From: Myrica gale
Taxonomy: Eukaryota; Streptophyta; Magnoliopsida; Fagales; Myricaceae
Assembly (NCBI GenBank): GCA_963930655.1
Contig: OZ005620.1
Span: 1,875,001 to 1,939,000 of the forward strand
Length of the DNA stretch: 64,000 bases
Reading direction: 5' to 3'
The notes below the pieces were generated by a model. The model was not told the DNA's origin, did no database searches, and was given only the letters and a program-made list of their open reading frames with translations. A program made the position numbers and the translations under genes. Positions 33,781-46,811 of this stretch are shown in pieces (the first letter of the stretch is position 1; the number at the start of each line of letters is the position of its first letter).

Positions 33781-36058
33781 ACCGGCGGCGTCACTAAAAA
33801 GTTATGTTAACTGCTCTCTCTCTCTCTCTATCTCTCTCACAGTCAGCCTCATATTCATACAGAACTCCACTCTCTGGCCTGTTTGCCCTCAATTCCCTCT
33901 CTTTTTGCCATTCTCCCTGGTTGGTTAGTTTCCGTATTCTGTCTGACTGTCAGAGCAACCCCTCCCATACGGTATTATTTTGGTCTTTGACTCCCTCCTC
34001 TGTTTCACAAAGTGGTCCTACAGAGGGCATCCATTTTACAAAAGCACATCTTTCTAAGACAAAGTGAGTAAAGGTTTCTTTTTGCTCCCTTTTGTTTTGG
34101 TTGAATTCTTTTTTGTTTTCCCACGAACAATGCATGTCGATGTTCTGCTTGATGGTATTTGTTCTTTATTCTGTTTCTGAATGTGGGTTGTTTTCCCCTC
34201 TCTTTTTGATGATCGTGGTATTCTTTGTTGTGTTTGCATGCGGAAATAGTTTCCGGGTTTATCAGGGACCGCGAAATTGAGAGTATTTTTTTTGCAACGT
34301 GCATGAGGTTTCGTGTTCATTGTGTTGCGTGTAGTGTCGATGATTCTGTTTGAAGGGTTATGGATGGAACTTGGGACAATGTTCATAGGAATTTTGAGTT
34401 TACTCATACGTCTGATTACTACTTTCAGTAGATTTGCTCCGAAATTCGGGCTCAGATGCGTTATCTGTTGTTGCGGCTATAATTAGTGTTTTTGTTCACA
34501 TGTCAACTTATGAGCGGATTGATACTGTATTAGCTACATGAAGTTATATGATATAATACATTTGCTATGGCTAAGTTGTCAATGAGGGGTAATTGTGGTT
34601 TATGCTTGATGCTTTGATTGGACAAAGGGCCTTGTTTTATTGATGATTGCTGATGAGTGTCATGGATTAATGTTCGCAATATCACTAGCTAATGGATTTA
34701 AGTTTACACCCATTTCAATATTTGAAAATTGGTGGGTTTTTCACAATTGATTGTCATTGAGTCATACCTACGGTGGCTGTAACGTTTTGATTAATTGGAG
34801 ATGGAACTTGTTTATTGGTTGTGATTAATGGTGGTTCATTGTTGTCTCACTGATATCATGAGTTTCATTACTCTCATTCATGTTCAAAATCGACTATGTG
34901 GATTCAATTCAACAGGTGTTCAAGAATTGGGCATGTCCATGAGTTCAATTGTCCAGCTCAGTTGTGCTCATTCCTTGTTAAGTTAGACTGTTCAGTATGT
35001 CATAGAGGGGAGGCAACAACCTTTTCTGTGAGAATTGAACCCTATTGTCTGTTGTTCAGTTATTATCTTTACATTGCTCGTGATATCATATAGGGAAGAC
35101 AACAAAGTTAGCTGAGGATATGTAATTAGATTTTGCTATCCTGGAGTACGGAGGATTACACCTAATCTTTTCATGGCATCAAACCTTATCGTGTTGGACA
35201 ATAGTACATGGAGCGAGTTCTTTAATGTGATATGCCTATTCCGGTCATTTTGAGCTGTAGTTGAGGCTTCCATGAGTAGTTGTTAGTATTTTGCCTGTCT
35301 AATTCTTTTGCGGTTTATATTAGTCGTTATCCCTAAGATTCCATTGAAATGGTTTTCTGAGTGAGGTCCATTACTGTAACTCATTAGTTGATGTGGTTCA
35401 CATTACATTGACACCTGCAAAGGAAAAATACAAAGTTTCCTGTTTCAGAGAACTTGTAGCTTTAAATTCGGTGTGAAACTAACATTGTATAGTAGCCACA
35501 TCGTTTTCACTTCCCCGTTCCTTGTATGTAGGATACTTCATTAAATTTTTGAAATTTTATTTTCCTTCCATATTAAGTTCTCTAATTTCTTGGGTTCTGT
35601 ACAAGATTTGGAAGGTCTGAAATCAGGCCTGTTGTGCCAACTAGAAGACATCAGACATCTTCAGGCAACCCTGCCTGACAGGTTTTGATTGAATGTGGCT
35701 TCTATATGTTTATAGGGGTATTGCAAAAGTTGTTTTATGCCTCATATATATATCTTTTTTCCTGTGTAAATATTAGTATTTTTATGGCGAAGATTTATTG
35801 ATTGGTGGTTAAATCTACTTTGGCCTCATGCACTTGGGCATTGCCATGCTAGTAAATTTTGTTGGTCAACGCAATGCATTATGGATGTTTCTTGTCATGC
35901 CTTACTTTTACCCTTTTTTTATTCCTGATATGAAGTTTTATTCAAATAGCTCTACTAGTATGTTGATTTCTCTAGTTTGGGAGTTTGAAAGGTTGTCCTT
36001 TGTTTTAATGCTATTAGTTTCTATACAGATTCCTGATTTATTTCCACAACCAAGCCCC
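33781..36058 (+). promoter_or_regulatory. Probable 5' UTR with leader intron(s) of NRPD1
   Basis: A CT-rich segment (33809-33840) starts a pyrimidine-rich leader. A good donor (ACAAA/GTGAGT, about 34061) and the acceptor TATACAG at about 36023-36029, just before ATG 36059, suggest a long leader intron. A possible middle leader exon is at about 35605-35680. No coding frame fits between. These splice sites are inferred by motif only. Confidence 0.4.
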
Positions 36059-39000
36059 ATGGATTATGACTTCGATGAAGAACAACAAGTGCCATCGGCT
36101 TTCCTCACCAGCTTAAGTTTTAATTTTTCAACTCAGAATGATATAGTAAGCACTTTTTATTGATTACTGCTCTATTGGTTGTGCATTTGGTGGGGTGGAA
36201 AGGAGAAAAAGAAAAAAGATATGTATATAGGAGAGGAACATTGGAGTAGGCTCGATCCAGTGCTTGCCTTTCTTCAGATTTTATTAATCTCCTGGATTTC
36301 AGATTGTAAGAGTGGAGATTTTGTGGTGTCCATACATGCACTGCTCGTATTTTTAATGACGTAAATTAGTTATAAGGAAAAGCATTGATACCAGTTCATT
36401 CTTGGAGTCGGCAGATTGGATGCATTCATGCGAATTGAATGCCTTTCATAACTAAATTAAATTGCTGTACAATCTCGATTAGGGATAGCAATGGGTTGGG
36501 TTTATTAATTTTCCTGCTCAGACCTCATTTATCTGGAAAGATTGGGTTTAAGCTAATTTTGGGGTAGTGTTGGAGTTGATAAATCAAAGATGAATTAGGT
36601 TTAGGTTTTGGTGAATTTTATTAGCGCGATGCCATTGTGTATAATTTTCATACAAACATGAGAATGATATGTTTGTAGCATCTTGGTTGGAATGAAATAA
36701 ATGTACTGTTGAGGTTGAGGAGCTTATCTTGCTGGAGATAGAGGACATGTTACGGTTTTCCTTTTCAAGGAGCAAGATGGAAAGGCACTTCTGTTTCAAG
36801 TAATGTGGGAGAGACAGAGTCTACTCACCCTTTAAAGGAGCTTTCTTACTTCTACTTCGGTGATTCCTTGTGTGGCGTAGTGTCTACTATACTTTTTATA
36901 TTCCTTTTTCCATTTCTGATTCCCTGTTTTAGTTTTTCTGATGCGAATTTATTAGATAATGCTACTGCTGCACTTCGTTTACATCCCATGATAGCCTTAA
37001 AACTGATGGGTTGAGTTCACTGTGTGCATAACTGATAGGTTGCAATCCCTTGTCTGTTGAGTTACATAATTGCCTATTTTTTCAAACCTTAACTGTCAAA
37101 TTGCTGCATATTTTGTTGGTACTTTATTTTCTATATCAACCATGTCTCAAACTTCTATTTAGTTGGCTATTCAAGCATTCCTCAAGTCAATAATGCTGCA
37201 TGTGAATGCACTTTCATATAATCTACTTTAATTAATAGATGCGACTGCTGCAAATTAAATTTAAGAAATAGGAAAGGCCTAGCTGTAGATTAATTGCATC
37301 TGCTACCAGTCTCACAACTTCACTAGTAATCTATAAATACTGCTTTTTCTATGTGTCATTTTCTAACATACACCTGTTAATTCTCAGGCTCTTTAAAAAT
37401 GTCATTTTCCTTCCCCTGTTTTCTTATGGAGCGTTTAAGTTGTATCATGACTACTATAATCAGTTTAGTCTATCCCCTGCTCCGAGTTTATCCCAAAGTC
37501 TCCAACCCTCTCCTTTGTTATGTCCTACACTGATGTGCCATTCATCTAGTCCTCCTTTGTCTGTTCCTTGATTTGCATATTTTGCTTTCAAGAAAGTATT
37601 TCAATCTTATTTAGAACCTGGAATTGAAAATTTTTGTGGAAAAAAGCAGTTTATCTTTCCTGGAGTAATTTTGTTCCGAAGTACAGACTTATGCTTTCCC
37701 AGATCAAATAAATCCTACAGCTTAGGAAAAATAAATCCTTTTAACATTGTTACATTGAAACAGGAGAAGGTATCTGTTATAGCGATTGATGCAGCCAGTG
37801 AGGTCACTGATCCTAAGTTGGGAGTTCCCAATCCATCTCATCAATGCTCCACATGTGGTGCCGGAGAGTTAAAATACTGTGAAGGTGTAATGGCTATTTG
37901 ATTGTAAATTAGATTGAAGGTTGAGTATTTTTGCTGTAAATTGTACTATAGGCATTGCTACTCTTGTTTCTTAAGGTCATTTTGGGGCTATCAAATTTCC
38001 ATTCACCATACTCCATCCATATTTTGTATCGGAAGTTGCAAAGATTTTGAACAAAATTTGCCCAGGATGTAAGTCTATCAGGCAAGAACTGAGGATCAAG
38101 GTCAGGTACCTCACTCCTTGTGCTGAATAGTAGAATTTTCCTATTGTTGCTTAAGTCATAATTTTTTGCACTGTTCCGAAATACAGCTGGAATTACCTAT
38201 GTAATGGATAATGGAACTTTCTACATTTTCAATTGAAACTTTTCTCATGGAGTTCTTATCTATCTCTGGACTCCTTTGTCAAACATCGTGAGTGCTTAGT
38301 GTTAGCTGTATCAACATTGACATCAACTTGAGAGAATCTTTGCCGGAAGACTTGTGTTTAATATTGCATTGACCTTTTTAGTAGACTGCATCTCTGTTCT
38401 CCGCTTTCCCAAGGAAATTACTCAATTTTTCTAATAAATTCTTCAAATAAAATTTGTTTGTTGTGGAAGAAAAGAAAAAAGTGTGCTATTCAAGTGCATC
38501 AAAAATATTCCAAAGGTGCCCCACGAATTAGTCTAAATGCTAAAGTTTGGAAGAATCTGATGGAGACAAAGTGTTTGAACCTTCATCATTTTCATCTATT
38601 CAAATGTGATTCAGGAAGATACAGTAAGGTATTGAGGGCAAGCTCATTAAAGATTCTCATTTTGTAGATCGATTCAGTGTACAGTTTGTCTACTTTATGT
38701 AGATTGTTTCCAGTTAATTATGTTATGTGGATTTGAGTATGGTAAATTTCTAAGTTTTCAAGTTATCGATGACATATATACTGGTTCTTGTTGGATTGTA
38801 ATGTGGGCTAGTTTAGTTTCTCTGCTAAATGCATGGCTCCAAGTTGCCTGGTTATTGATGGTATTTCGCATTCTTATTATGCATGTGGCAGGGTGGGGAT
38901 TCAGTATCCAGCCACAATCAGCCTAAGGGTTGCAAATATTGTGTTGTGAGTGTGCTATGCTCTTGTTATTCTTCTTTCTTTTTGTGCCTTTGTGATTTTA

Positions 39001-41411
39001 TAATTATGCTTCTGTAATAAACAGGGAAATTCGGTAGAGTGGTATCCAAGAGTCAAATTTAGAGTTTCCTCTACTGAGCTCTTTAGAAATAGCTCAATTA
39101 TAGTTGAGGTAAATGAGAGGTTGCCAAAGAAGTTTCAGCACAAAAGGTTCAGGGGTTTGCCTGCTGATTTTTGGGATTTTATTCCAAAAGATGAACAACA
39201 AGAAGAAAGTTGTTCAAAACTAAACCGAAGAGTTCTATCACATGCGCAGGTAACCTGGCTTTCTGATATGGATCTCCTAATTACTCTTTGATTACTCAAA
39301 TGAATGTAAATAGTGCATGGTTTTTTGTTGTTTTAGAATGTCATATCCTTGATATTCATATTTAGAAACCATGGTAATTTCTAGATCAAATGTCAAGCAA
39401 TAAATCCCTATCATGTACGCACAAACTCTATATACACACAGCAACACTCGGCATATTTCTCTTGGACACTAATGTGGGGAATTGATGATTAATTTGATTT
39501 GCTTTGGGGAAACCCAGAAGGAACGAAGTTTGTTATTCATGACGGTTAATTACTTATATCATCTTGAAGAAGTTTGGCTTCCAAAGCATTTGGTAAAGGT
39601 TAAGGAATCCAAATAATTAGCTTGAGATTTCTGTTCTCTCTTGTTTTCTCTTCCAGAGATTACTTGTTCTCTTCTTCTCTGTTTTTTTTTTCTTCCGGCA
39701 AATAAGGAATGTAAGTTCCTTCTTTCATAGTCAAAGTAACATGGCTTCTATAGCATTTTGTAAAAGCAAAGGAATCCAGATCAAAGTAACTTGGACCTGC
39801 ACAACACTTATATTCATTTTCCATGCATCCCTTTGAATGTGTGTTTTTTTCTTTTCTAATGCAATGTTTACCAGTCAAAACTCAAATAGTCGCAGAGCCT
39901 TAGATGCGCTCCACTATAACAAATAATGCTATTGCTGGAAGACAGAACTTCGCCGCAGGACCTAATTCCAGCCTTCTTGGCTCCCTTTAAATAGTACCTG
40001 ATCATGAAATGCATTTACAAAATGGATTCCAACATCTAAAATGATAATCTTGATTCGAAGAAGAAGGAAGTTGATTCATCATCTAATTCCAGTTTGAGAG
40101 ATAAACTACTTTCCCTTTTGGAAAACCACTACGAGCCACTCATTATTAGCTCCAAGTGCCGAATCTCATTGAGTTCAAACACTTTCTGGATTCATTCTTA
40201 TTACCTAGTCCCACTTTGGGATCCTTTGGGGTGGTCAATTCTTGAATCGATTGTTAAGAATCAATAGGTCTTCACTCATTCATTTGAGAATTTTGAAACT
40301 TTTCCTTTTTTTTCAGAAGTCCGGAGAAAACTGCTATCCACATTGCAACTATGACGTAATTTCACCCGCTTCTTCTCCAAGCACCCCTAAGTGAATATAA
40401 CTGAGTGACTCCCCTCAACTCCAAGCCAAAATGTTCACCAATTCCTCATTAATGTAGGTTCTAGAAGTGTATCTAAATCCTCTGACATCCAAGCCATTTC
40501 TACTAGTTTAAGTTCTGTTACTATGTCTCACAATAGTACTTGTGGCCTCTGTTTCGCTATTTTTTGATGGATCCATCCAAGTGTACTTGCCCAATCTTCT
40601 GGAGGAGGAATCTACTAATTTAGAAATATCTTTTCATTTTTGTTTTCTATAGTTGACCTCTTAAGAAGTCTGAGGTTATTGATAGGAGGTAAAGAAATTA
40701 ATGTGCATTCTTGTAGCTTTTGTAGGGTTGCATTGAGGATTAGGAAAACTAGACCCACAAATTAATCCAAAGTTACCATGCCTAAAACCACATCAATATC
40801 TATTGCAACATATTTGGCACCCTCAAGCATTTATTGTTCAGTTTCAAGGTATTACTGTTCTGTTTGATTTGGTTTTGTTCTATGGTTGTCACATTTAGTC
40901 ATAATGTTCGTTGTTCAGATGAAATAATTACTGTACTGTGTGATTTGGCTTTGTTCTATGGTTGTCTGAATTAAGCATACCTTCTTGTTCTTATGCTACC
41001 CTGATAGGTATATGACTCACCTCTTTTATGATGGTTTTTCTTTTGGTTTTCAGGTCTGTTATTTGTTGAATGATATTGATCCTAAGTTCATCAAAAAGTT
41101 TGTTTTGAGGGCAGATTCACTTTTTCTCAACAGTTTTCCTGTTACGCCAAATTGTCATCGTGTGACTGAAATTACACATGCATTTTCTAATGGGCAGCGA
41201 TTGATCTTCGTAAGAATTCCCTCATTCACTGCTCTTATCGTCTCAATATGTATGGTACTTGTAAGATTTCTGGTTTTCTTCTCATATGCTGATTCTACCT
41301 GATTAAGCGTTGTAGGATGAACGGACCAGGGCCTACAAGAAACTGGTTGATTTTAGAGGGATAGCTAATGAGTTGGGTTCTCGTGTTCTGGAGTGCCTGA
41401 AAAATTCAAAG

Positions 41412-41501
41412 GCGAGCTGCACAGCCTTGACATCTTTTGGCGTTTGAGTCAATTTTTGTGGACATTTTCATGTCACTTACTTTTGTACTTTTAATATGCA
41501 G
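41412..41501 (+). other. Non-canonical GC-AG intron in NRPD1
   Basis: The exon ending AAATTCAAAG is followed by GCGAGC rather than GT. Codon phase and protein continuity (ECLKNSK, then LNTNNSS) require the break here, and the acceptor ATATGCAG is normal. GC-AG introns are a known minor class. A GT-to-GC mutation is the alternative. Confidence 0.6.
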
Positions 41502-43439
41502 TTAAACACAAACAATTCATCAAATAAAGATTTGGCCTATGTCCAGCAAAAAAAAGGTGCAGATCCATCTACCTCTTCCGGGTTGAGATGGGTCAAAGAT
41601 GTTGTTCTTGGAAAGCGAAGTGATCACTGTTTTCGAATGGTTGTTGTTGGTGATCCACGTATCAAGCTCAGTGAAATTGGCATACCACGTCATATTGAGG
41701 AAAGGTTGCAAATTTCAGAGACTTTGAACCGGTGGAACTTCGATCGGTTGAGCGAATGCTTTATACCGTGTTTCTTTCAGAAGGGAGAGGTTTATGTGCG
41801 TAGAAAACATAGACTGGTTCGCGTAAAGAGGATGGCTGAACTTCAATTTGGGGACACTATATATAGGCAGCTGAATGATGGGGACATATTATTGATAAAC
41901 AGGCCTCCATCTATCCATCAACATTCCCTTATAGCTTTATCTGTTAAGCTCCTACCTGTAACTTCGGTGCTTTCTATAAACCCACTTTGCTGTTCTCCTC
42001 TTCGTGGGGATTTTGATGGTGATTGCCTTCATGGCTACATTCCATAATCAATTGATGCAAGAGTTGAACTTAGTGAGCTTGTTGCTTTGGGTAGGCAATT
42101 GATTAATGGGCAGAATGGCAGGAACCTGCTTTCACTTGGTCAAGATAGTTTAACTGCTGCTCATTTGGTCATGGAAGAAGGGGTTCTGTTGAACCTTTTC
42201 CAAATGCAGCAGCTGCAAATGTTCTGCCCAGATCAAATTTTGTCACCAGCAATTGTTAAAGCTTCCTCACTCAGTAGTTTTTTTTGGACTGGCAAGCAAT
42301 TATTCAGCTTGCTTCTGCCTTCAGGGTTCAATTATGTTTTTCCTTCCAATAGCGTTTATGTTAACAACGAGGAGCTTTTATCTTCTGAAGGATCTTTTTG
42401 GCTACGTGATCACAATAGCAACATTTTTCAAAGTCTCATCAAACATTGCCAGGGTAAAGTACTTGACATTTTGTGTGCTGCACAGGAACTTCTTTGTGAG
42501 TGGTTGTCAATGAGGGGCTTGAGTGTTTCACTTTCAGACTTATATCTCTCCTCCGACTCGTACTCCCGGAAAAACATGATGGATGAAATCTTTTGTGGTT
42601 TACAAGAAGCAGAGCAGACATGCAGTTTTAAACAGTTGATGGTGGATTCTTATCGGGATTTTCTTGTCGAAGACGGTCAAGAGAATGCTGTGGTTCTCGA
42701 TGTGGAACATGTGTTATGAGAAGCAAAAATCTGCAGCACTTGGTCAAGCTTCTGTTGATGCTTTCAAGCAAGTCTTTCGGGATATTCAAAATTTAGCCTA
42801 TAAATATGCAAGCAATGACAACTCATTGCTGGCTATGTTTAAGGCGGGAAGCAAGGGTAATTTGATGAAATTGGTTCAGCATAGCATGTGTCTTGGCTTG
42901 CAACATTCTCTGGTTCCGCTCTCATTTCGAATTCCCCACCAGCTCTCATGTGCTGCTTGGAATAATCAAAAAGCACTTGGCTCAGCCCGGAAGGCGGACG
43001 ATACTCCTGAACGGGCTCAGTCTTACATCCCATATGCTGTGGTTGAAAATTGCTTTCTGACGGGCTTGAATCCTTTGGAATGTTTTATGCATTCAGTAAC
43101 AAGTCGAGATAGTTCTTTCAGTGATAATGCAGATCTGCCCGGGACTTTGAACCGAAGGCTTATGTTCCTAATGCGTGATCTGTATGCTGCATATGATGGA
43201 ACAGTGCGAAATGCATATGGGAATCAGCTTATTCAGTTCTCATATAATCCTAAGGATTCATCTACTCCGAATAGTAGCACTCAAGAGTTATATTGTGAGA
43301 GTGTGGATGCTCATAATGCGATAAGTGGCCAACCTGTCGGTTCATTGTCTGCGTCGGCCATCTCAGAAGCTGCATACAGTGCTTTGGATCAACCAATTAG
43401 TCTACTTGAAACTTCTCCTTTGCTGAATCTGAAGGTTCT

Positions 43440-43472
<33 letters not shown>

Positions 43473-43474
43473 TT
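43440..43474. repeat. CT/CA microsatellite at an NRPD1 donor site
   Basis: A run of TC/CT units followed by CA units begins a few bases after the donor of the large exon (43434). It is intronic. Confidence 0.85.
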
Positions 43475-45425
43475 GTACAACAGTTCAAGCATGGTTTCTT
43501 CATCATCTTGTTATTGGGTAATATCTTGGGTAACCTCCAAATGCATTGACTAAATGTGTCAGTCAATTGTCATGCGAAATTGGCAGTTGTGTCTAGTGAG
43601 TTCTGTGAAATTGCACTGCAATCCTTGTGTATGTCACTAAATATACTTCTAGCTGATGTTCCTATCCCATTTCCCACTTGACCATGAAGCCGTGAGTCTG
43701 ATCATCTGTATGTTGGTCCAGCTTTCTTATGTGATATTTTTTGTCCTACGTACAAAGAGTGGATTTGGATTCATTGGATTGAATCTCTCGTCACTATCAG
43801 ACTTAGCATCTCTAGGTACTTTTCTTGACCAAGACGTGGATGACAATGACTTATCCCTGGCATAAAATCTGGACACCTAAATTTCTAGGAACCAATTCTT
43901 ACTTAAAATAGACAAGGAATACCTAAGCTAAATCTATAGTGGGTTTCGGAAGTTAGACTCAGAAAAGAGAACAAATGTAATATCTTGTATAGGATATCTG
44001 CATTTAGAATATTATGTTGGCATCTCAAGACAGAGACATTGAACTTGTTTTCTTCTTAAAATGTACTAAGTGTGAAAATTCCAAAACTCCTCATATCGAG
44101 TGGTAGATCGTAGACAGAAAAGGCAATGTATTTTTATGCTGGGCGCACACATGCCATGGTAGAAAAACCATGAAATTTAAATGAAACAACATGATTTTGT
44201 GGCCTTACATCTATAATTCACCAAGTTTCGTGATGTAATTAAGAGATTCGAATGATTGCCTACAACCATCCATTGTCCTTTAATAACCAAAAAAAGATCA
44301 GTAGCACAAAATCAGTGTATCTGATTTTATTAGGTGGTCTAACTACCCTCCAAATTAGCATGGTAGGTCCTATCAATGTTTCATGTATTCTTGTAGTCAT
44401 CTGAATTTTACATAAATTGGTCACTGGTCTGTAGTTCATGGTCTAGTAGTTGGTGTTCAATTCTTTTGTTTGGAAGTAGGCAGGGCCCAATGTGTAACTT
44501 GATTACATTTTTCCGTATTAGCTTGTATGCTTACAGAGTTTAGTTGAATCCTCAAAGAACGCTAGGTGAATTTTAAGTTGATTAAATTCATTTAATATAA
44601 CGTCCTTCGGAGAATTCTTGACAAACCTTGGTGTTCTTATTCAATTATGCAGAAAGTATTGGAGTGTGGTTCTATAAGTCGTAATGCTGACAGAACTATG
44701 ACAATATTTTTGTCTGAGAAACTTGGAAGACGGAGGCATGGTTTTGAGTATGGAGCCTTAGAAGTTAAGAACCATTTAGAGAGATTAGTACTTTCAGACA
44801 TTGTATCTACTGTCATGATAATGTCAGTTCCATTTCCCTCTTATTTTCTCAAACTCCTGTTCCATGTTTTATTTTGAGTATGCCTACATTTTTTCATTTG
44901 ATGTTGATTGATGTGTTCTGTGAACATTAGCTTTTCCCCACAGACTTGTGGCAAGATGCATTTCAGTCCTTGGGTTTGCCATTTCCATATATGCAAGGTA
45001 GTACAGTTTGGAAATTCATATATTTTCTGCATTTATGATAATCCTGCTCCTGGTAACAAATGTATTGTCCTTTCAGGAAACTGCAAAGAGAAGAGGATTA
45101 AAACTGCTTTCAATCATCAATTCCCTTCAGAAGAGATGTGACTCTTTCAGAGCAGGATCAAAATTTACTCTTCCCAACTTGCAAATAAAAAGCAAGTAAG
45201 CTGCTTGTTTCGTCTGACAAATTCAATTACAGTTTTAATGGGGCACAATATATATACATATTTGTATTCTGGGGCTCAAACATGTTCCTTGTTTTCAGTG
45301 ATTTTGGTATGAAATAGGAATCGTTGCTGTTCATTCCGCAAACTAGAGCCTAAATTTGGGAGATTGTTACATGTTACCGGAAACTAGTTGATGTCTAGAA
45401 TAAACACAGTTATGTATATTACTTA

Positions 45426-45605
45426 GGTTGTGTTTGTGTTGAAAAATTTTTGGTATTGGGTTTTGTGTTGGTATTGGGTTTAGTGAAAAAGTGAAGAGAG
45501 AGGTAATTTTTTATATTTTTTATAGGAGAGAGAGAGAGATTATATTGTAATATTTTATTGTAAGTTGGCGAAAAATATTGTGATATTTTTGGTGCAAACG
45601 CACCC
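45426..45605. mobile_element. MITE, PIF/Harbinger-like, in an NRPD1 intron
   Basis: 180 bp, beginning GGTTGTGTTTGTG and ending CAAACGCACCC, with TTA on both sides (45423-45425 and 45606-45608). Core phrases match the copies at 31135 and 59497. It lies inside the 2.6-kb intron 45196-47840. Confidence 0.85.
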
Positions 45606-46552
45606 TTATTTCCACTCTTTCAGTGCCTAAATGTCCCAACTGCAAAGAATAATACAAAAAGTGGGTTACTGTTTGCTGGAAGGAAAACAGTAAAACGAAC
45701 ATCTAGCCAAGCAGATTCTTGTAATTGAGGAGTATAAAGAAGTTTCCTACTTCATATGTAATCTTATTCACTATTTGTAATTGCTGCTAAAAATTGTATA
45801 TTTTATAGGCGTTCATTAGATTGTGTCAATTTGTCATGCTGCTCCCTACAAAGTGTATATTTTATAAGCGTTCATTACAAAGTGTTTGCTATGCCTAGAG
45901 GAAAACCATTTCCACTTGAAGTGAGTCATGCATCACAATGCTAGAGTGCTCCATCATTTCTAATATAGCTGTAGCACCCACTCTGCATAATTCCTCTGTG
46001 CGGTGTCATTTTTTCATTTTTTTTTATCCAGAGCAAATCTTTTGATCCTTTGCTTTTTGAAGATTTAATTTTTTTGGTACCTTAAAGCTAGGAGAAATTG
46101 GACTTTACTAAACTACTATATTCTGAAGTACATTGGCTGCAGCATGCTCTAATTTGTTAAGATTTGGATCCACAGGCACACAAATTGGAAACAAAGGGTC
46201 TCTAATAGCAGTATTTCATCCGAAATATTTAATTTTGCTTTTTTATTGTTCCCTTATCTCTCTTTTAGTAAGTTATGATATCTTTTTCAGCCCCTTCAAG
46301 AATATGTGGTTTTCTTTAATCTTCAGTTTTACTTATGTTTCGATGCAAGAGCGAGAATTGCACCCAACGCTTCTTGTGCTCTATTTTGATAGACTTAGGC
46401 TTTCAATTTTCCTTAAGAAACAAGGCGTGGTTTTGGAAACTTCTAATCAAAGACCTCTGCCCCTATTAAAATAATTTCACTGAGGATTTCTCTCTCTATC
46501 CTTTACCTCTCTCTCCACTCTATCACCCTGTCTCTTCTCTTGGTCTGTGGAG

Positions 46553-46775
46553 GAGAGAGAGAGAGAGACATTTAGAAGGGTTTGCGTGCATTTGGGGGAT
46601 GCAGGTACCAAAGCCAAAGTTAGGTTTCTGGGGATGTGGAAGGACTCCTGGTCCCTTTCCTTATTAAGCCCGTCATCTTTTGATGATTGGTTTACATTTT
46701 TACCGAGTCATCTCTGTAATGTCTCTCAAGAACAAGCAGAATAAATTGCGAAAATTACAGTAACTAAGCCAAAGG

Positions 46776-46811
<36 letters not shown>
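46553..46811. repeat. GA microsatellites in an NRPD1 intron
   Basis: A short GA run at about 46553-46568 and a longer one at about 46780-46810, inside the 45196-47840 intron. Confidence 0.85.

Noticed and set aside
33804-34067. 87-codon frame in the CT-rich leader before NRPD1.
   Set aside because: It is low-complexity Ser/Leu translation of a CT repeat and leader; more likely 5' UTR.
42045-42047. RNA editing or readthrough as an explanation for the NRPD1 stop.
   Set aside because: Plant C-to-U editing acts in organelles and would not restore CAA from TAA; the later frameshift would remain.
44823-44943. Alternative NRPD1 splice using CCCCACAG before ACTTGTGG.
   Set aside because: It needs a weak donor. 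The pair AT/GTCAGT and CATTAG/CTTTTCC keeps phase and gives the family sequence IIFSP.
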